Source of the DNA: an uncultured Paracoccaceae bacterium
Lineage (GTDB): Bacteria > Pseudomonadota > Alphaproteobacteria > Rhodobacterales > Rhodobacteraceae
Direction: 5' to 3'
DNA length: 13,712 nucleotides
NCBI GenBank assembly: GCA_937952085.1
Contig: CALFYQ010000427.1
Span: 1 to 13,712, forward strand
Part shown: positions 6,991-13,712 of the stretch, piece by piece
Layout: each line of letters begins with the position of its first letter
How positions within the stretch are numbered: position 1 is the first letter of the stretch
The notes under the pieces: generated by a model
Seen by the model: the letters and a program-made list of their open reading frames with translations, nothing else
Databases searched by the model: none
What the model was told of the DNA's origin: nothing
Made by a program: the position numbers and the translations under genes

Positions 6991-8112
6991 ATGGGCGCCT
7001 TCCGGTTCGTCCACAGCTCCGATCTGCATCTCGGCCGCGGCTTCGCGGCGATGCCGCAGGATATCCGCCACCGGCTGACCGAGGCGCGCCACGGCGCGAT
7101 CTCCCGCCTGGCCGGCGCCGCGCGGGCGGCCGGCGCGGCGCATGTGCTGGTCGCCGGAGACATCTTCGACAGCGAAACCCCGTCGGACGCGGTCTGGCGC
7201 CAGGCGCTGACCGCCATGGCGGCGGACCCCGCCATCGAATGGCTCCTCCTTCCCGGCAATCATGACAGCCTCGCCGCCGAGGCGCTCTGGGAGCGGCTGG
7301 TCCGCGCCGCGCCGCCGAACGTCCGCGCCCTCGTCGCCGCCGAACCGATCGAACTCGCGCTCGGCGCGGTCCTCCTCCCCGCCCCGACGCCGCGCCGACG
7401 CCCGGGCCGCGACCCGACCGAATGGATGGACGAAGCCGTCACGCCCGAAGGCGCGCTCCGAATCGGCCTCGCGCACGGCCCGGTGCAGGATTTCGGCGAG
7501 GGAACCGAGCGCGATGTGATCGCGCCTGACCGCGCGGCGCGCGCCGGCCTCGCCTATCTCGCGCTCGGGGACTGGCACGGCGCCGTCGAGATCGACCGGC
7601 GCACCTGGTATTCCGGCGCGCCGGAGCGCGACCGCTTCCGCCATGCCGGGCGCGGCCTCTGCCTCTCGGTCGCGCTCGAAGGCGCGGGCGCGCCGCCCGT
7701 CGTCCATCAGGTCGAAACCGGAATCTTCGACTGGCGCGAGGCCGAGACCCCGCTCCTCCCCGGCGAGCCGCCGACGCCCGCGCTCGAAGCGCATTTCCCC
7801 CCGCCCGCCGAGCGACGGAACGCGCTCCTCAAGCTCCGCGCGACGGGGCGCACCAGCCTTTCCGCCCGCGCGGCGCTGATCGAGGCGGCGGAGGCCGCCG
7901 CGCCCGAATTCGGCTTCTTCGCGCTCGACGACGCGGCGCTGGAGATCGAGGTGGAGCCCGAAGACCTCGACGAGATCGACCGCGGCGGCGCCCTCCGCAC
8001 CGCCGCCGAAGCGCTCCGCGCCGAGGCGGAGACCGGCGACGAGGAGGCGCGCGCCGTCGCCCGCGCCGCGCTCTCCCTCCTTCACACCATCCTGCGGCGG
8101 GAGGCGGCGTGA
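6991..8112 (+). CDS. SbcD/Mre11-like metallophosphoesterase nuclease (YhaO type)
   Basis: This is the nuclease subunit of a DNA-repair complex, expected to cut DNA ends or hairpins together with the ATPase encoded next. The 373-residue form starts at the ATG at 6991, which directly precedes the family's first strand (FRFVHSSDLHLG); an ATG at 6934 would add an arginine-rich tail with no homology. Metallophosphoesterase motifs are all present: Asp11 and His13 (SDLHLG), Asp57 (GDIFD), Asn90-His91 (LPGNHDS), His162 (AHG), and Asp194/His196 in LGDWHG. In Mre11 and SbcD the last motif is GHxH, so one metal ligand is Asp here in place of His. The C-terminal part (about 255-373) has helices that should form the ATPase-binding region. 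The stop overlaps the GTG start of the ATPase gene by four bases, implying translational coupling. Confidence 0.91.
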   Translation: MGAFRFVHSSDLHLGRGFAAMPQDIRHRLTEARHGAISRLAGAARAAGAAHVLVAGDIFDSETPSDAVWRQALTAMAADPAIEWLLLPGNHDSLAAEALWERLVRAAPPNVRALVAAEPIELALGAVLLPAPTPRRRPGRDPTEWMDEAVTPEGALRIGLAHGPVQDFGEGTERDVIAPDRAARAGLAYLALGDWHGAVEIDRRTWYSGAPERDRFRHAGRGLCLSVALEGAGAPPVVHQVETGIFDWREAETPLLPGEPPTPALEAHFPPPAERRNALLKLRATGRTSLSARAALIEAAEAAAPEFGFFALDDAALEIEVEPEDLDEIDRGGALRTAAEALRAEAETGDEEARAVARAALSLLHTILRREAA

Positions 8113-10700
8113 AGCTCCTCTCGATCCGCCTCGAGGAGGTCCGCCGCTTCGCCGCGCCGGTGGAGGTGACGGGCCTCGGCCCCGGCCTCAACCTCCTCGC
8201 CGCGCCGAACGAGAGCGGCAAGTCCACGCTCTTCGACGCCCTCCGCGCCGTCTTCCTCACGCCGCACCGGAGCCGCGCCGCGGAGGCGCGCAAGCTCCGT
8301 CCGCTTTCCGGCGGGGCCCCCTCCGTCACCGTAGAGATCGAGACCGAGGAGGGCCGTTTCGCCGTCTTCAAGCGCTGGTTCTCCAGCCCCGCCGCCGAGA
8401 TCCGCCAGGGCGGGCGGGTGATCGCCCGCGCCGACGAGGCCGAGGCCTGGATCGACCGGCTGACCGGCGGCCCGGAAGGCGGCCCGGCCGGGCTCATATG
8501 GGTCAGCCAGGGCGGCGCCGCGCTCGACCCGAAGGACGAGGCCGCGCGCGACCTTCGGCGCGACCTTCTCTCCTCCGTCGCCGGCGAGGTGGAGACGATG
8601 ACTGGCGGGCGCCGGATGGACCGCGCCCGCGCCCGCGTCGCCGAGGCGCTGGCCGAATACGTCACCGATACCGGCCGGCCGAAGCAGGGCGGCCGCTGGA
8701 AGGCGGCGATCGACCTCGCCGCCGCGCTCGAAGCCGAGGCGGCGACGCTCGCCGGCCAGCGGGACCGGCTCCGCGCCGCGCTCGACCGGCGCCGCGCGGC
8801 GCGCAGGGAACGGGCCGAACTCGCCCAGCCGGAGGCGGTCGCCGCCCGCCGCGCCGCGCTCGAAGCCGCGCGGGCGGCGCTCGAAGCGGCGGAACGCCAG
8901 GCCGAACGGCTCGAAGCGGCGGAAGGGGCCGAACGCCTCGCCGCACTCTCCCTCGAGAACGACCGCGCCGCGCTGAAGCGCCTCAAGGACGCGCGGGGCG
9001 AGCTTAGCGAGGCCGCGGCGGAGGCGGAAACGGCCGAGGCCGGCCACGCCGCCGCCCAAATGTCGGCGCGCGGGGCGGAGACCGCCCATGCCGAAGCGCG
9101 GGCCGCCGCCGAGGCGGCCGAGGCGGCGCTCGCCGAGGCGCAGGCGCGGCTCCTCCGCGCCCACCGCGCCGGCATGGCCGACCGGATCCGTGAGCGCCGG
9201 GCGGAGATCGCGAAGCGGATCGACGACGCCGAGTCGGCGCGGGCCACGCTCGAAGCCGCCCGCGCCGAGGCGCGGACCGGCCCCGACGCGAAGGCGCTCC
9301 GCCGAATCGAGCAGGCGGCGGAGACCGCCCGGCTCCGCCGCGCCGCCTTCGAGCGCGAGGCGGCGGCGGTGACGATGGAATACGAGCCGGGCGCCGAGGG
9401 CGGCGTCACGCTCGACGGCGCGCCGCTGCCACCGGGTGCCCGGACGCCCGTCCCCGGCGGCGCCGTCCTTGCGCTCCGCGGCCTCGGCCGGCTCACCGTC
9501 CATCCCGGCGCCGGGGCGGACGAGGGCGCGGCCCGCGCGGCAGAACGGGCGCTCGCCGAGGCGCTGAAGGACGCCGCAGCCGAAAGCGCCGCCGACGCCG
9601 CCGTCGCCCATGCTCGCCGCGACGCGGCGGAGCGACGCGCGGCGGAGGCCGAAACCCGTCTCTCGGTCATCGCCCCGGAGGGGATCGCCAAGCTCCGCGA
9701 GGCGCTCGCCGCCCTGCCCGAGCCAGAGGCGCTGGCGGCGGAGGCGCTCGACGCCGCGGCGGCGGAACAGGCGGCGGAGGCGGCCGGCGCGGCGCGGGAG
9801 GCGGCCGCCAGGGCGCTCGCCGATGCCGCCCGCCGGGCCCGCGACGAGGCGGCCGCGCTCGCCCGCGCCCATGCCGCCGCCGAGAGCGCCGCGGCGCGGA
9901 AAGCCCGGGCCGAAACCGCGCTGGCGGCGCTCGAGCCTGGCGACGAGGCGGAGATGGCGGCGCGGATCGCGGCCGGCGCCGCGCGGCTCGACGCCGCCGC
10001 GCGGGACCGCGCCCGCCTCGCCGAAGCCGCCCCCGACCGGGCCGCCGCGAGGGCGGAGCTGTCCCGCGCCGAAGGGGCGGCGACGAACGCGGAGCGGGAT
10101 CTCGGCCAGCTCGCCGAGGAGATCGCCCGGCTCGACGGCGAGGTCGACACGATCTCCGGCCAGGCGGTGGAGGAGCGGCTGGCCGAGGCGGAGGCCCGTC
10201 TCGGCGCGGCGCGCGAGGCGGAGGCGCGGCTCGGCTTCGAGGTGAAGGCGCTCCGCCGGCTCGACGGGGCCCTCGCCGAGGCCCGCGCCGCGGCGCGCGA
10301 CCGCTGGCTGGAGCCGGTCTCGGCCGAGCTTCGCCCGCTCCTCCGCCTCCTCTGGCCGGGCGCCGAACTCCGCCTCGACGACGAGACCGTCCTCCCCGCC
10401 GCGCTCAGCCGATCGGGCGCGGAGGAGCCCTTCGAGCTTCTCTCCGGCGGCGCGCAGGAGCAGGTGGCGATCCTCGTCCGCCTCGCCTTCGCCCGACTCC
10501 TCGCCGCGTCCGGCCGAAGCGCCCCGGTGATCCTCGACGACGCCCTCGTCCATTCCGACGACGAGCGGATCGAGGCGATGTTCCGCGCCCTCCACCGGCA
10601 GTCCGACGCGGCGCAGATCCTCGTCCTCACCTGCCGCAGCCGCGCCTTCCGCGCCCTCGGCGCCCGGACCGTCTCGTTCGCGGCCGCCTCGCCGCGCTGA
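8109..10700 (+). CDS. SbcC/Rad50-like coiled-coil AAA ATPase (YhaN type)
   Basis: This 863-residue SMC-like ATPase is the partner of the preceding nuclease. The N-terminal head has Walker A in APNESGKST (residues 32-40, Lys38) and a Q-loop-like IWVSQGG (Gln134). Long Ala/Glu/Arg-rich coiled coils run about 200-415 and 475-730. Between them, about 421-471, is a small Gly/Pro-rich beta-type segment in place of a zinc hook; the only cysteine in the protein is Cys842. The C-terminal head carries the signature LSGGAQEQ (778-785) and Walker B VILDDALVHSDDER (807-820), where the position after the first Asp is Asp, as is common in YhaN-like proteins. The start is GTG at 8109 with GGGAGG four bases upstream, overlapping the nuclease stop as GTGA. 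The overlap and matched families indicate one complex, presumably acting on DNA ends. Confidence 0.92.
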   Translation: MKLLSIRLEEVRRFAAPVEVTGLGPGLNLLAAPNESGKSTLFDALRAVFLTPHRSRAAEARKLRPLSGGAPSVTVEIETEEGRFAVFKRWFSSPAAEIRQGGRVIARADEAEAWIDRLTGGPEGGPAGLIWVSQGGAALDPKDEAARDLRRDLLSSVAGEVETMTGGRRMDRARARVAEALAEYVTDTGRPKQGGRWKAAIDLAAALEAEAATLAGQRDRLRAALDRRRAARRERAELAQPEAVAARRAALEAARAALEAAERQAERLEAAEGAERLAALSLENDRAALKRLKDARGELSEAAAEAETAEAGHAAAQMSARGAETAHAEARAAAEAAEAALAEAQARLLRAHRAGMADRIRERRAEIAKRIDDAESARATLEAARAEARTGPDAKALRRIEQAAETARLRRAAFEREAAAVTMEYEPGAEGGVTLDGAPLPPGARTPVPGGAVLALRGLGRLTVHPGAGADEGAARAAERALAEALKDAAAESAADAAVAHARRDAAERRAAEAETRLSVIAPEGIAKLREALAALPEPEALAAEALDAAAAEQAAEAAGAAREAAARALADAARRARDEAAALARAHAAAESAAARKARAETALAALEPGDEAEMAARIAAGAARLDAAARDRARLAEAAPDRAAARAELSRAEGAATNAERDLGQLAEEIARLDGEVDTISGQAVEERLAEAEARLGAAREAEARLGFEVKALRRLDGALAEARAAARDRWLEPVSAELRPLLRLLWPGAELRLDDETVLPAALSRSGAEEPFELLSGGAQEQVAILVRLAFARLLAASGRSAPVILDDALVHSDDERIEAMFRALHRQSDAAQILVLTCRSRAFRALGARTVSFAAASPR

Positions 10701-10744
10701 AGTTGATCGACGCCGCGCGCCCGACCGCATAGGCTCCGCCGAAA

Positions 10745-10763
10745 CGCCCGCGCCACACGGGCG
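10745..10763 (+). terminator. Small hairpin downstream of the ATPase gene
   Basis: CGCCCG (10745-10750) and CGGGCG (10758-10763) form a 6-bp stem with a 7-base loop, 45 bases after the stop codon. There is no T-run. The rest of 10701-10912 shows no gene; a nine-codon frame at 10781-10810 has a good ribosome binding site but no other support. Confidence 0.3.
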
Positions 10764-10912
10764 ATGCGAGGGAGCGGGCGATGCCGGGCCCAGTTCATGC
10801 CCCAGCCTGAAGCCGCGCCAGCGGCGCGCCGTCGCACCTCGCCGCCGCGCGCGACGGAGCCGGACCGGGCGCGCGTTGGTCCGTCGCCTTCGTCACGAAT
10901 CGGAGAACCGGA

Positions 10913-11398
10913 ATGACCCGCGCCGCCCCCGTCGCCTACCTCGCCATGCAGAAGCGCCTGCACTGGCTCGTCGTGATCCTTCTCGCGCTCCAGTATTTCG
11001 TTTTCGACGGGATGGGGCGGCCGTTCCGCACCGCCATCGAGACCGGAATCGCGCCCTATGACCTGACGCCCGTCGTCCATATCGGCATCGGCTTCGCGGT
11101 TCTCCTCCTCGCGCTCTGGCGGATCGGGCTGCGGCTGAGCCACGGCGCGCCCGAAGCGCCCGCGGCGGAGCCTCCGCTCTTCGCCAAGGCGGCGAAATGG
11201 GCCCATGCGGCGATCTACGCGCTGCTGATCGGTCTGCCGATCGGCGGCGCCGTCGCCTGGTTCGCCGGCCTCAAGCAATTCGGCGAAGTCCACGAGGTGG
11301 CGACCAATATCCTCCTGGCCATCGTCATCCTCCATGTCGCCGCCGCGCTCGTCCATCACTTCTGGTGGCGGACGGACGTGCTTCGGCGGATGATCTGA
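10913..11398 (+). CDS. Cytochrome b561 family membrane protein
   Basis: This 161-residue, four-helix inner-membrane dihaem cytochrome would shuttle electrons between quinol and a periplasmic acceptor such as superoxide. Hydrophobic segments lie at about 17-34, 52-74, 95-117 and 130-152. Candidate haem-ligand histidines sit in or beside them: His17 (KRLHW), His56 (VVHIGIG), His98 (KWAHAAIY), His127 (GEVHE), His141 (ILHVAAAL) and His148/149 (VHHFWW). The RLHW start of helix 1, the KxAH-AIY pattern of helix 3 and the HHFWW ending are standard for the bacterial CybB-type branch. The ATG at 10913 has GGAG seven bases upstream. It is followed by the DoxX gene after 96 bases with a hairpin between, so co-transcription is uncertain. 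Confidence 0.94.
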   Translation: MTRAAPVAYLAMQKRLHWLVVILLALQYFVFDGMGRPFRTAIETGIAPYDLTPVVHIGIGFAVLLLALWRIGLRLSHGAPEAPAAEPPLFAKAAKWAHAAIYALLIGLPIGGAVAWFAGLKQFGEVHEVATNILLAIVILHVAAALVHHFWWRTDVLRRMI

Positions 11399-11434
11399 GC
11401 GCGGGGCGCCTTCCGCCGGCCGCCCTGTTCCGCC

Positions 11435-11453
11435 GCCGCGGCCCGTCCGCGGC
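11435..11453. terminator. Hairpin between cytochrome b561 and DoxX genes
   Basis: GCCGCGG (11435-11441) and CCGCGGC (11447-11453) form a 7-bp stem with a 5-base loop, 37 bases after the cytochrome stop. No T-run follows. It may be a weak terminator or a processing site. Confidence 0.33.
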
Positions 11454-11494
11454 GCATCCCTCGCCGGCGGACGACCGAGGGAAGGCCCCGCAAG

Positions 11495-11884
11495 ATGAAC
11501 GCGCTTGCACGTTTCGAACCGCTCGCCCGCTCGATCTTCCGGATCATGGCGGGCCTGCTGCTCCTGCAGCACGGCACGACGAAGGTGCTCGACTTCCCGG
11601 AAAGCCAGATGAGCGCCGTGCCGCTGACGACGCCGGCCGGGATCGCCGGCGTGATCGAGCTTGTCTTCGGCGCGCTGCTGGTGGTCGGCCTCTTCTCGCG
11701 CTTGTCCGCCTTCATCCTCAGCGGGCTTACGGCGGCGGCCTATTTCATGGTCCATGCGCCGCAGGGTTTCTTTCCGCTGCTGAACGGCGGCGAACTGGCG
11801 GCGCTCTACTGTTTCGGCTTCCTCTATCTCGCCGCGGGCGGGCCGGGGCCGATCTCGGTGGATGCGGCGCGCGGCAAGCGCTGA
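11495..11884 (+). CDS. DoxX family membrane protein
   Basis: This 129-residue protein has four hydrophobic segments (about 13-27, 48-67, 70-86 and 101-114). Features typical of the DoxX/TQO-small family are [16 protein letters not shown] at the start of helix 1, [18 protein letters not shown] in helix 2, the [12 protein letters not shown] loop and [11 protein letters not shown] entering helix 4. Family members have been tied to thiosulfate:quinone oxidation and to redox or thiol stress in membranes; the exact role here is not known. The ATG at 11495 has AGGGAAGG nine bases upstream. The aldolase gene begins only 13 bases after its stop, so those two are very likely co-transcribed. Confidence 0.92.
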   Translation: MNALARFEPLARSIFRIMAGLLLLQHGTTKVLDFPESQMSAVPLTTPAGIAGVIELVFGALLVVGLFSRLSAFILSGLTAAAYFMVHAPQGFFPLLNGGELAALYCFGFLYLAAGGPGPISVDAARGKR

Positions 11885-11897
11885 AAGGGAGAGCGGG

Positions 11898-12569
11898 ATG
11901 GGCGTGGTCGTCACGAAGATCGAACGGGCCGAAAAGGCGGTGATCGCGGCGCTGGCCGAGGCCGGCGTCGCCACCGTGCACGAGGCGCAGGGGCGGACCG
12001 GGCTGATGCGGTCCTACATGCGGCCGATCTGGCCCGGCGCGCGGATCGGCGGCTCGGCGGTGACGATCTCCGCCCCGCCGGGCGACAACTGGATGCTGCA
12101 TGTCGCCATCGAGCAGCTTTCCGAGGGCGACGTGCTGGTGCTCGCCCCCACCTCGCCCTGCGAGGACGGCTATTTCGGCGACCTTCTCGCCACCTCGGCG
12201 ATGGCCCGCGGCTGCCCCGCCCTCATCATCGACGCCGGCGTGCGCGACGTGCGGGACCTGAAGGAGATGGGCTTCCCGGTCTGGTCGAAATGCGTCTCGG
12301 CGCAGGGCACGGTGAAGGAGACGCTGGGCTCGGTGAACGTGCCGGTGGTCTGCGCCGGCGCGGCGGTGAACCCGGGCGACGTGATCCTCGCCGACGACGA
12401 CGGCGTCTGCGTCGTCCCCCGCGTCTCGGCGCCCGCAACGCTGAAGGCCGCCGAGGCGCGGCTCGCGGCGGAGGAGGAGAAGCGCCAGAGGCTCGCCGCC
12501 GGCGAGATGGGGCTGGATCTCTACGACATGCGCGGGAAGCTGGCGGCGAAGGGCTTCAAATACGTCTGA
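11898..12569 (+). CDS. ligK: 4-carboxy-4-hydroxy-2-oxoadipate aldolase/oxaloacetate decarboxylase (RraA-like)
   Basis: This 223-residue class II aldolase would cleave 4-carboxy-4-hydroxy-2-oxoadipate to pyruvate and oxaloacetate in the protocatechuate 4,5-cleavage and gallate pathways, and decarboxylate oxaloacetate. The RraA-like fold shows [13 protein letters not shown] near residues 25-37, [20 protein letters not shown] (62-81), [11 protein letters not shown] (91-101), and the metal/substrate signature [10 protein letters not shown] (112-121, with Arg116 and Asp117). The ending [20 protein letters not shown] is characteristic of the LigK/GalC/ProA group and not of RNase E regulator RraA. 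The ATG at 11898 follows AAGGGAGA; an in-frame ATG at 11862 lies inside doxX and is less likely. No other ring-cleavage genes are visible, so a broader oxaloacetate decarboxylase or HMG-like aldolase role is possible. Confidence 0.88.
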   Translation: MGVVVTKIERAEKAVIAALAEAGVATVHEAQGRTGLMRSYMRPIWPGARIGGSAVTISAPPGDNWMLHVAIEQLSEGDVLVLAPTSPCEDGYFGDLLATSAMARGCPALIIDAGVRDVRDLKEMGFPVWSKCVSAQGTVKETLGSVNVPVVCAGAAVNPGDVILADDDGVCVVPRVSAPATLKAAEARLAAEEEKRQRLAAGEMGLDLYDMRGKLAAKGFKYV

Positions 12570-12598
12570 TCGGGCGCGCCAATCGCCGGCCTTCCAGC

Positions 12599-12616
12599 CC
12601 GACATGTCGATGTCGG
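12599..12616. terminator. Candidate terminator after the aldolase gene
   Basis: CCGACAT (12599-12605) and ATGTCGG (12610-12616) form a perfect 7-bp stem around the tetraloop GTCG, 30 bases after the stop codon. There is no T-run, but the position between convergent genes suits a terminator. Confidence 0.42.
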
Positions 12617-12630
12617 CCATCTACGGCGGC

Positions 12631-12700
12631 GCACCTGACCAACCCTCCCGCCCGGGCGACCGGCCCGGGCCGCGCCCGACCCTCCCCCCGGGAGGGCGCG
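12631..12700. repeat. Intergenic palindromic repeat, copy B
   Basis: This is the second copy of the element at 6611-6710. GCACCT (12631-12636) and CCCTCCCG lead to a hairpin GCCCGGGC (12650-12657), loop GACCG, GCCCGGGC (12663-12670). Then comes the shared CGCGCCCG, CCCTCCCC and GGGCGC. A second stem pairs GCGCCC (12672-12677) with GGGCGC (12694-12699), or alternatively CCCTCCC (12680-12686) with GGGAGGG (12690-12696). Stem sequences differ from copy A but pairing is kept. Confidence 0.6.
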
Positions 12701-12821
12701 TTGGCGATGTCGAAAGCCGCTCAGCCGTCGTCCGGGGCTTCAGGGATTAGCCGCCCATATCACGCCGACCACGCGCCCGCCCAGGGTCTGGCGCGGCCCT
12801 CTTCGCCAAGCGCATAGGCCG

Positions 12822-12894
12822 TTGAGAAAGACATTCCAAATATGGAATATTAAATGAAAAACAACCACTTACCCTCGGATTCAACCTTGAATCA
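12822..12894. promoter_or_regulatory. AT-rich island with two palindromes
   Basis: This short stretch is strikingly AT-rich for the window. ATTCCA (12833-12838) and TGGAAT (12843-12848) are perfect inverted arms around a 4-base centre, as in a dimeric regulator's operator. GATTCAA (12878-12884) and TTGAATC (12887-12893) form a second palindrome that overlaps the amidase stop codon. A TTGAGA hexamer at 12822 has only a poor -10 partner (GAATAT at 12845). No gene starts here on either strand, so any regulatory role is uncertain. Confidence 0.3.
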
Positions 12895-13545
12895 CGCCGC
12901 CGCCGCCAGTCGCTGCGGCGGATGCGCCGCGCTCACCCCGGCCGCCTCCAGCGCCTCCGCCGCGGCGAGGCAGCGCGCCTCCCGCCAGGGCGGCGCGACG
13001 AGCTGAACCCCGATCGGCATCGACCCCGGCGCGAAGACAGGCGCGGTCGCCACCGGCAGGCCGATGCAGGAGAAAGGCTGCGCCAGAAGCCCGAGGCTCG
13101 GCCGGAGCGGATGGCTCCGCCCGTCGAGCTCGATCTCCTTCGCGCCGATCTCGGGCGCCGGGCACGGCGTCGCCGGAACGAGGAGGAGATCGAACGAACG
13201 GAACGCCTCCAGCGCCCGCTCCAGCCACCAGCGCCGCACAAGCTGCGCCCGCGCCACCCAGGCCGCCGGCAGGAGCGCGCCGGCCAGGAACCGGTGCCGC
13301 GTGTCCGGGTCGAAATCGGCGGCGCGGGCGCGAAGCCGCGGCAGGTGGAAGGCCGCGCTCTCGGCGTTGGTGATGAGATAGGCGGCGGCACGGCCAAGCT
13401 CCGCCTCGTCCAGCGTCAGCGCCTCGACATGCGCGCCCGCCTCGGAGAGAGCCAGCGCGGCGCGGGCCTGCGCCTCCCGCGCCGCCGGCCCGCTCATCCG
13501 GCGGAACCAGCCCTGGAGAAGCCCGACGCGGAGCCCCTTCACCCC
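12892..13545 (-). pseudogene. Amidase-signature enzyme (AtzE/GatA-like), C-terminal half only
   Basis: Reading leftward from about 13545, the protein matches the C-terminal part of an amidase-signature hydrolase, closest in feel to AtzE-type 1-carboxybiuret amidohydrolases. Recognisable parts are GVKGLRVGLLQGWFRR, LITNAESAAFHLP, FDLLLVPATPCPAPEIG, the SLGLLAQPFSCIGLPVATAPV block and MPIGVQLVAPPWREARCL near the end. About 217 residues remain of an expected 450-470. The N-terminal half, including the glycine/serine-rich signature with the Ser-Ser-Lys catalytic triad, is absent. In its place the DNA becomes a beta-ketoacyl synthase gene on the opposite strand. An open frame continues to an ATG at 13695, but the extra 50 residues are only the antisense of that gene. 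It is therefore a remnant or one side of an assembly join, and is not expected to be active. Confidence 0.78.
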
Positions 13546-13548
13546 AGC

Positions 13549-13712
13549 GCGGAGGCCGAGCGCGGCCCGCGCGCCGTCTCGCCGTTCTTCATCCCGAGCG
13601 TCATGCTCAACGTTGTCTCGGCCCTCGTCAGCATGCGGTACGGCCTGCTCGGGCCGAGCTACAACATCGCGAGCGCCTGCGCGACCGGCACCCACTCCGT
13701 CGCGACGAGCGC
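13549..13712 (+). pseudogene. fabF: Beta-ketoacyl-ACP synthase II (FabF-like), internal fragment
   Basis: The plus strand from about 13558 to the window end encodes the middle of a KAS II condensing enzyme: ERGPRAVSPFFIPS, VSMRYGLLGPSYNIASACATGTHSV. The active-site cysteine of SACATGTH is encoded at 13678-13680. In E. coli FabF the GGPRKISPFF segment lies about 125 residues from the start, so the N-terminal 120 or so residues are missing here and are replaced by the truncated amidase on the other strand. There is no start codon or ribosome binding site at the junction. The gene runs off the right edge. It could be a real rearrangement product or the foreign end of a chimeric contig. Confidence 0.8.

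Larger units (their letters stand above)
12570..12891. other. 322-bp gap between convergent genes
   Basis: The aldolase gene points in from the left and the truncated amidase from the right. The gap holds a candidate terminator (12599-12616), copy B of the palindromic repeat (12631-12700), a featureless GC-rich stretch (about 12701-12820) and an AT-rich island (12822-12894). No gene is supported. Confidence 0.55.

Noticed and set aside
10781..10810. A nine-codon frame with a well-spaced AGGGAG, possibly a leader peptide before cytochrome b561
   Set aside because: It has no regulatory codon run and no attenuator structure after it; short frames with such motifs arise by chance.
10701..10912. 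A riboswitch or structured RNA ahead of cytochrome b561
   Set aside because: I compared it by eye with cobalamin, fluoride, SAH and SAM-II cores and found no matching conserved blocks; only a 6-bp hairpin is present.
7829..11974. A 1381-codon open frame on the minus strand opposite the nuclease, ATPase, cytochrome and DoxX genes
   Set aside because: It is Ser/Arg/Ala-rich with no domain and mirrors the codon bias of the real plus-strand genes; long antisense frames are expected at this GC content.
13546..13695. N-terminal 50 residues of the open amidase frame starting at 13695
   Set aside because: This part is the antisense of the FabF-like fragment and does not resemble an amidase N-terminus.

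Overview
The window is about 13.7 kb of very GC-rich DNA (roughly 70-75% G+C by eye). Its codon use, dense arginine/alanine-rich proteins and gene content (FtsY with a short A domain, GFA-family protein, single-subunit D-lactate dehydrogenase, cytochrome b561, DoxX, RraA-like aldolase) suggest an alphaproteobacterium, perhaps Rhodobacterales-like. That placement is an inference; no rRNA or tRNA gene is present to fix it. Both ends are cut inside genes, so this may be a whole metagenomic contig.

Layout, left to right. A membrane-bound hybrid-type or simple histidine kinase runs off the left edge on the minus strand (1-845), and upstream of it on the same strand is a hotdog-fold thioesterase (1001-1519). 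The thioesterase is divergent from a D-lactate dehydrogenase (1635-3008). After a 479-bp non-coding stretch come two tandem secreted FecR-fold paralogues (3488-4102 and 4209-4874), then ftsY (4949-5968) and a decayed GFA-family gene (6066-6545) that has lost its start codon and its catalytic zinc cysteines. A 445-bp gap holds a hairpin-rich intergenic repeat. Next is a two-gene operon encoding an SbcD/Mre11-like nuclease (6991-8112) and an SbcC/Rad50-like coiled-coil ATPase (8109-10700) that overlap by four bases. The last intact block is a cytochrome b561 (10913-11398), a DoxX protein (11495-11884) and a 4-carboxy-4-hydroxy-2-oxoadipate aldolase-like enzyme (11898-12569). A second copy of the intergenic repeat and an AT-rich island follow. 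The window closes with a minus-strand amidase that has lost its N-terminal half, abutting a plus-strand beta-ketoacyl synthase that has lost its N-terminus.

How the genes work together. The clearest functional unit is the nuclease/ATPase pair, a B. subtilis YhaO/YhaN-type DNA-end-processing complex; it has no zinc-hook cysteines and an altered nuclease metal ligand. The FecR pair looks like a periplasmic duplication, not a sigma/anti-sigma relay. The other genes are housekeeping or peripheral metabolism with no obvious shared pathway.

The points most worth a second look are the two-copy repeat with covarying hairpins (6611-6710 and 12631-12700), the decayed GFA gene, the amidase/ketosynthase breakpoint near 13545-13558, and the sequence peculiarities of the nuclease/ATPase pair. 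I found no CRISPR array, insertion sequence, rRNA or tRNA, and no fully convincing undescribed system.
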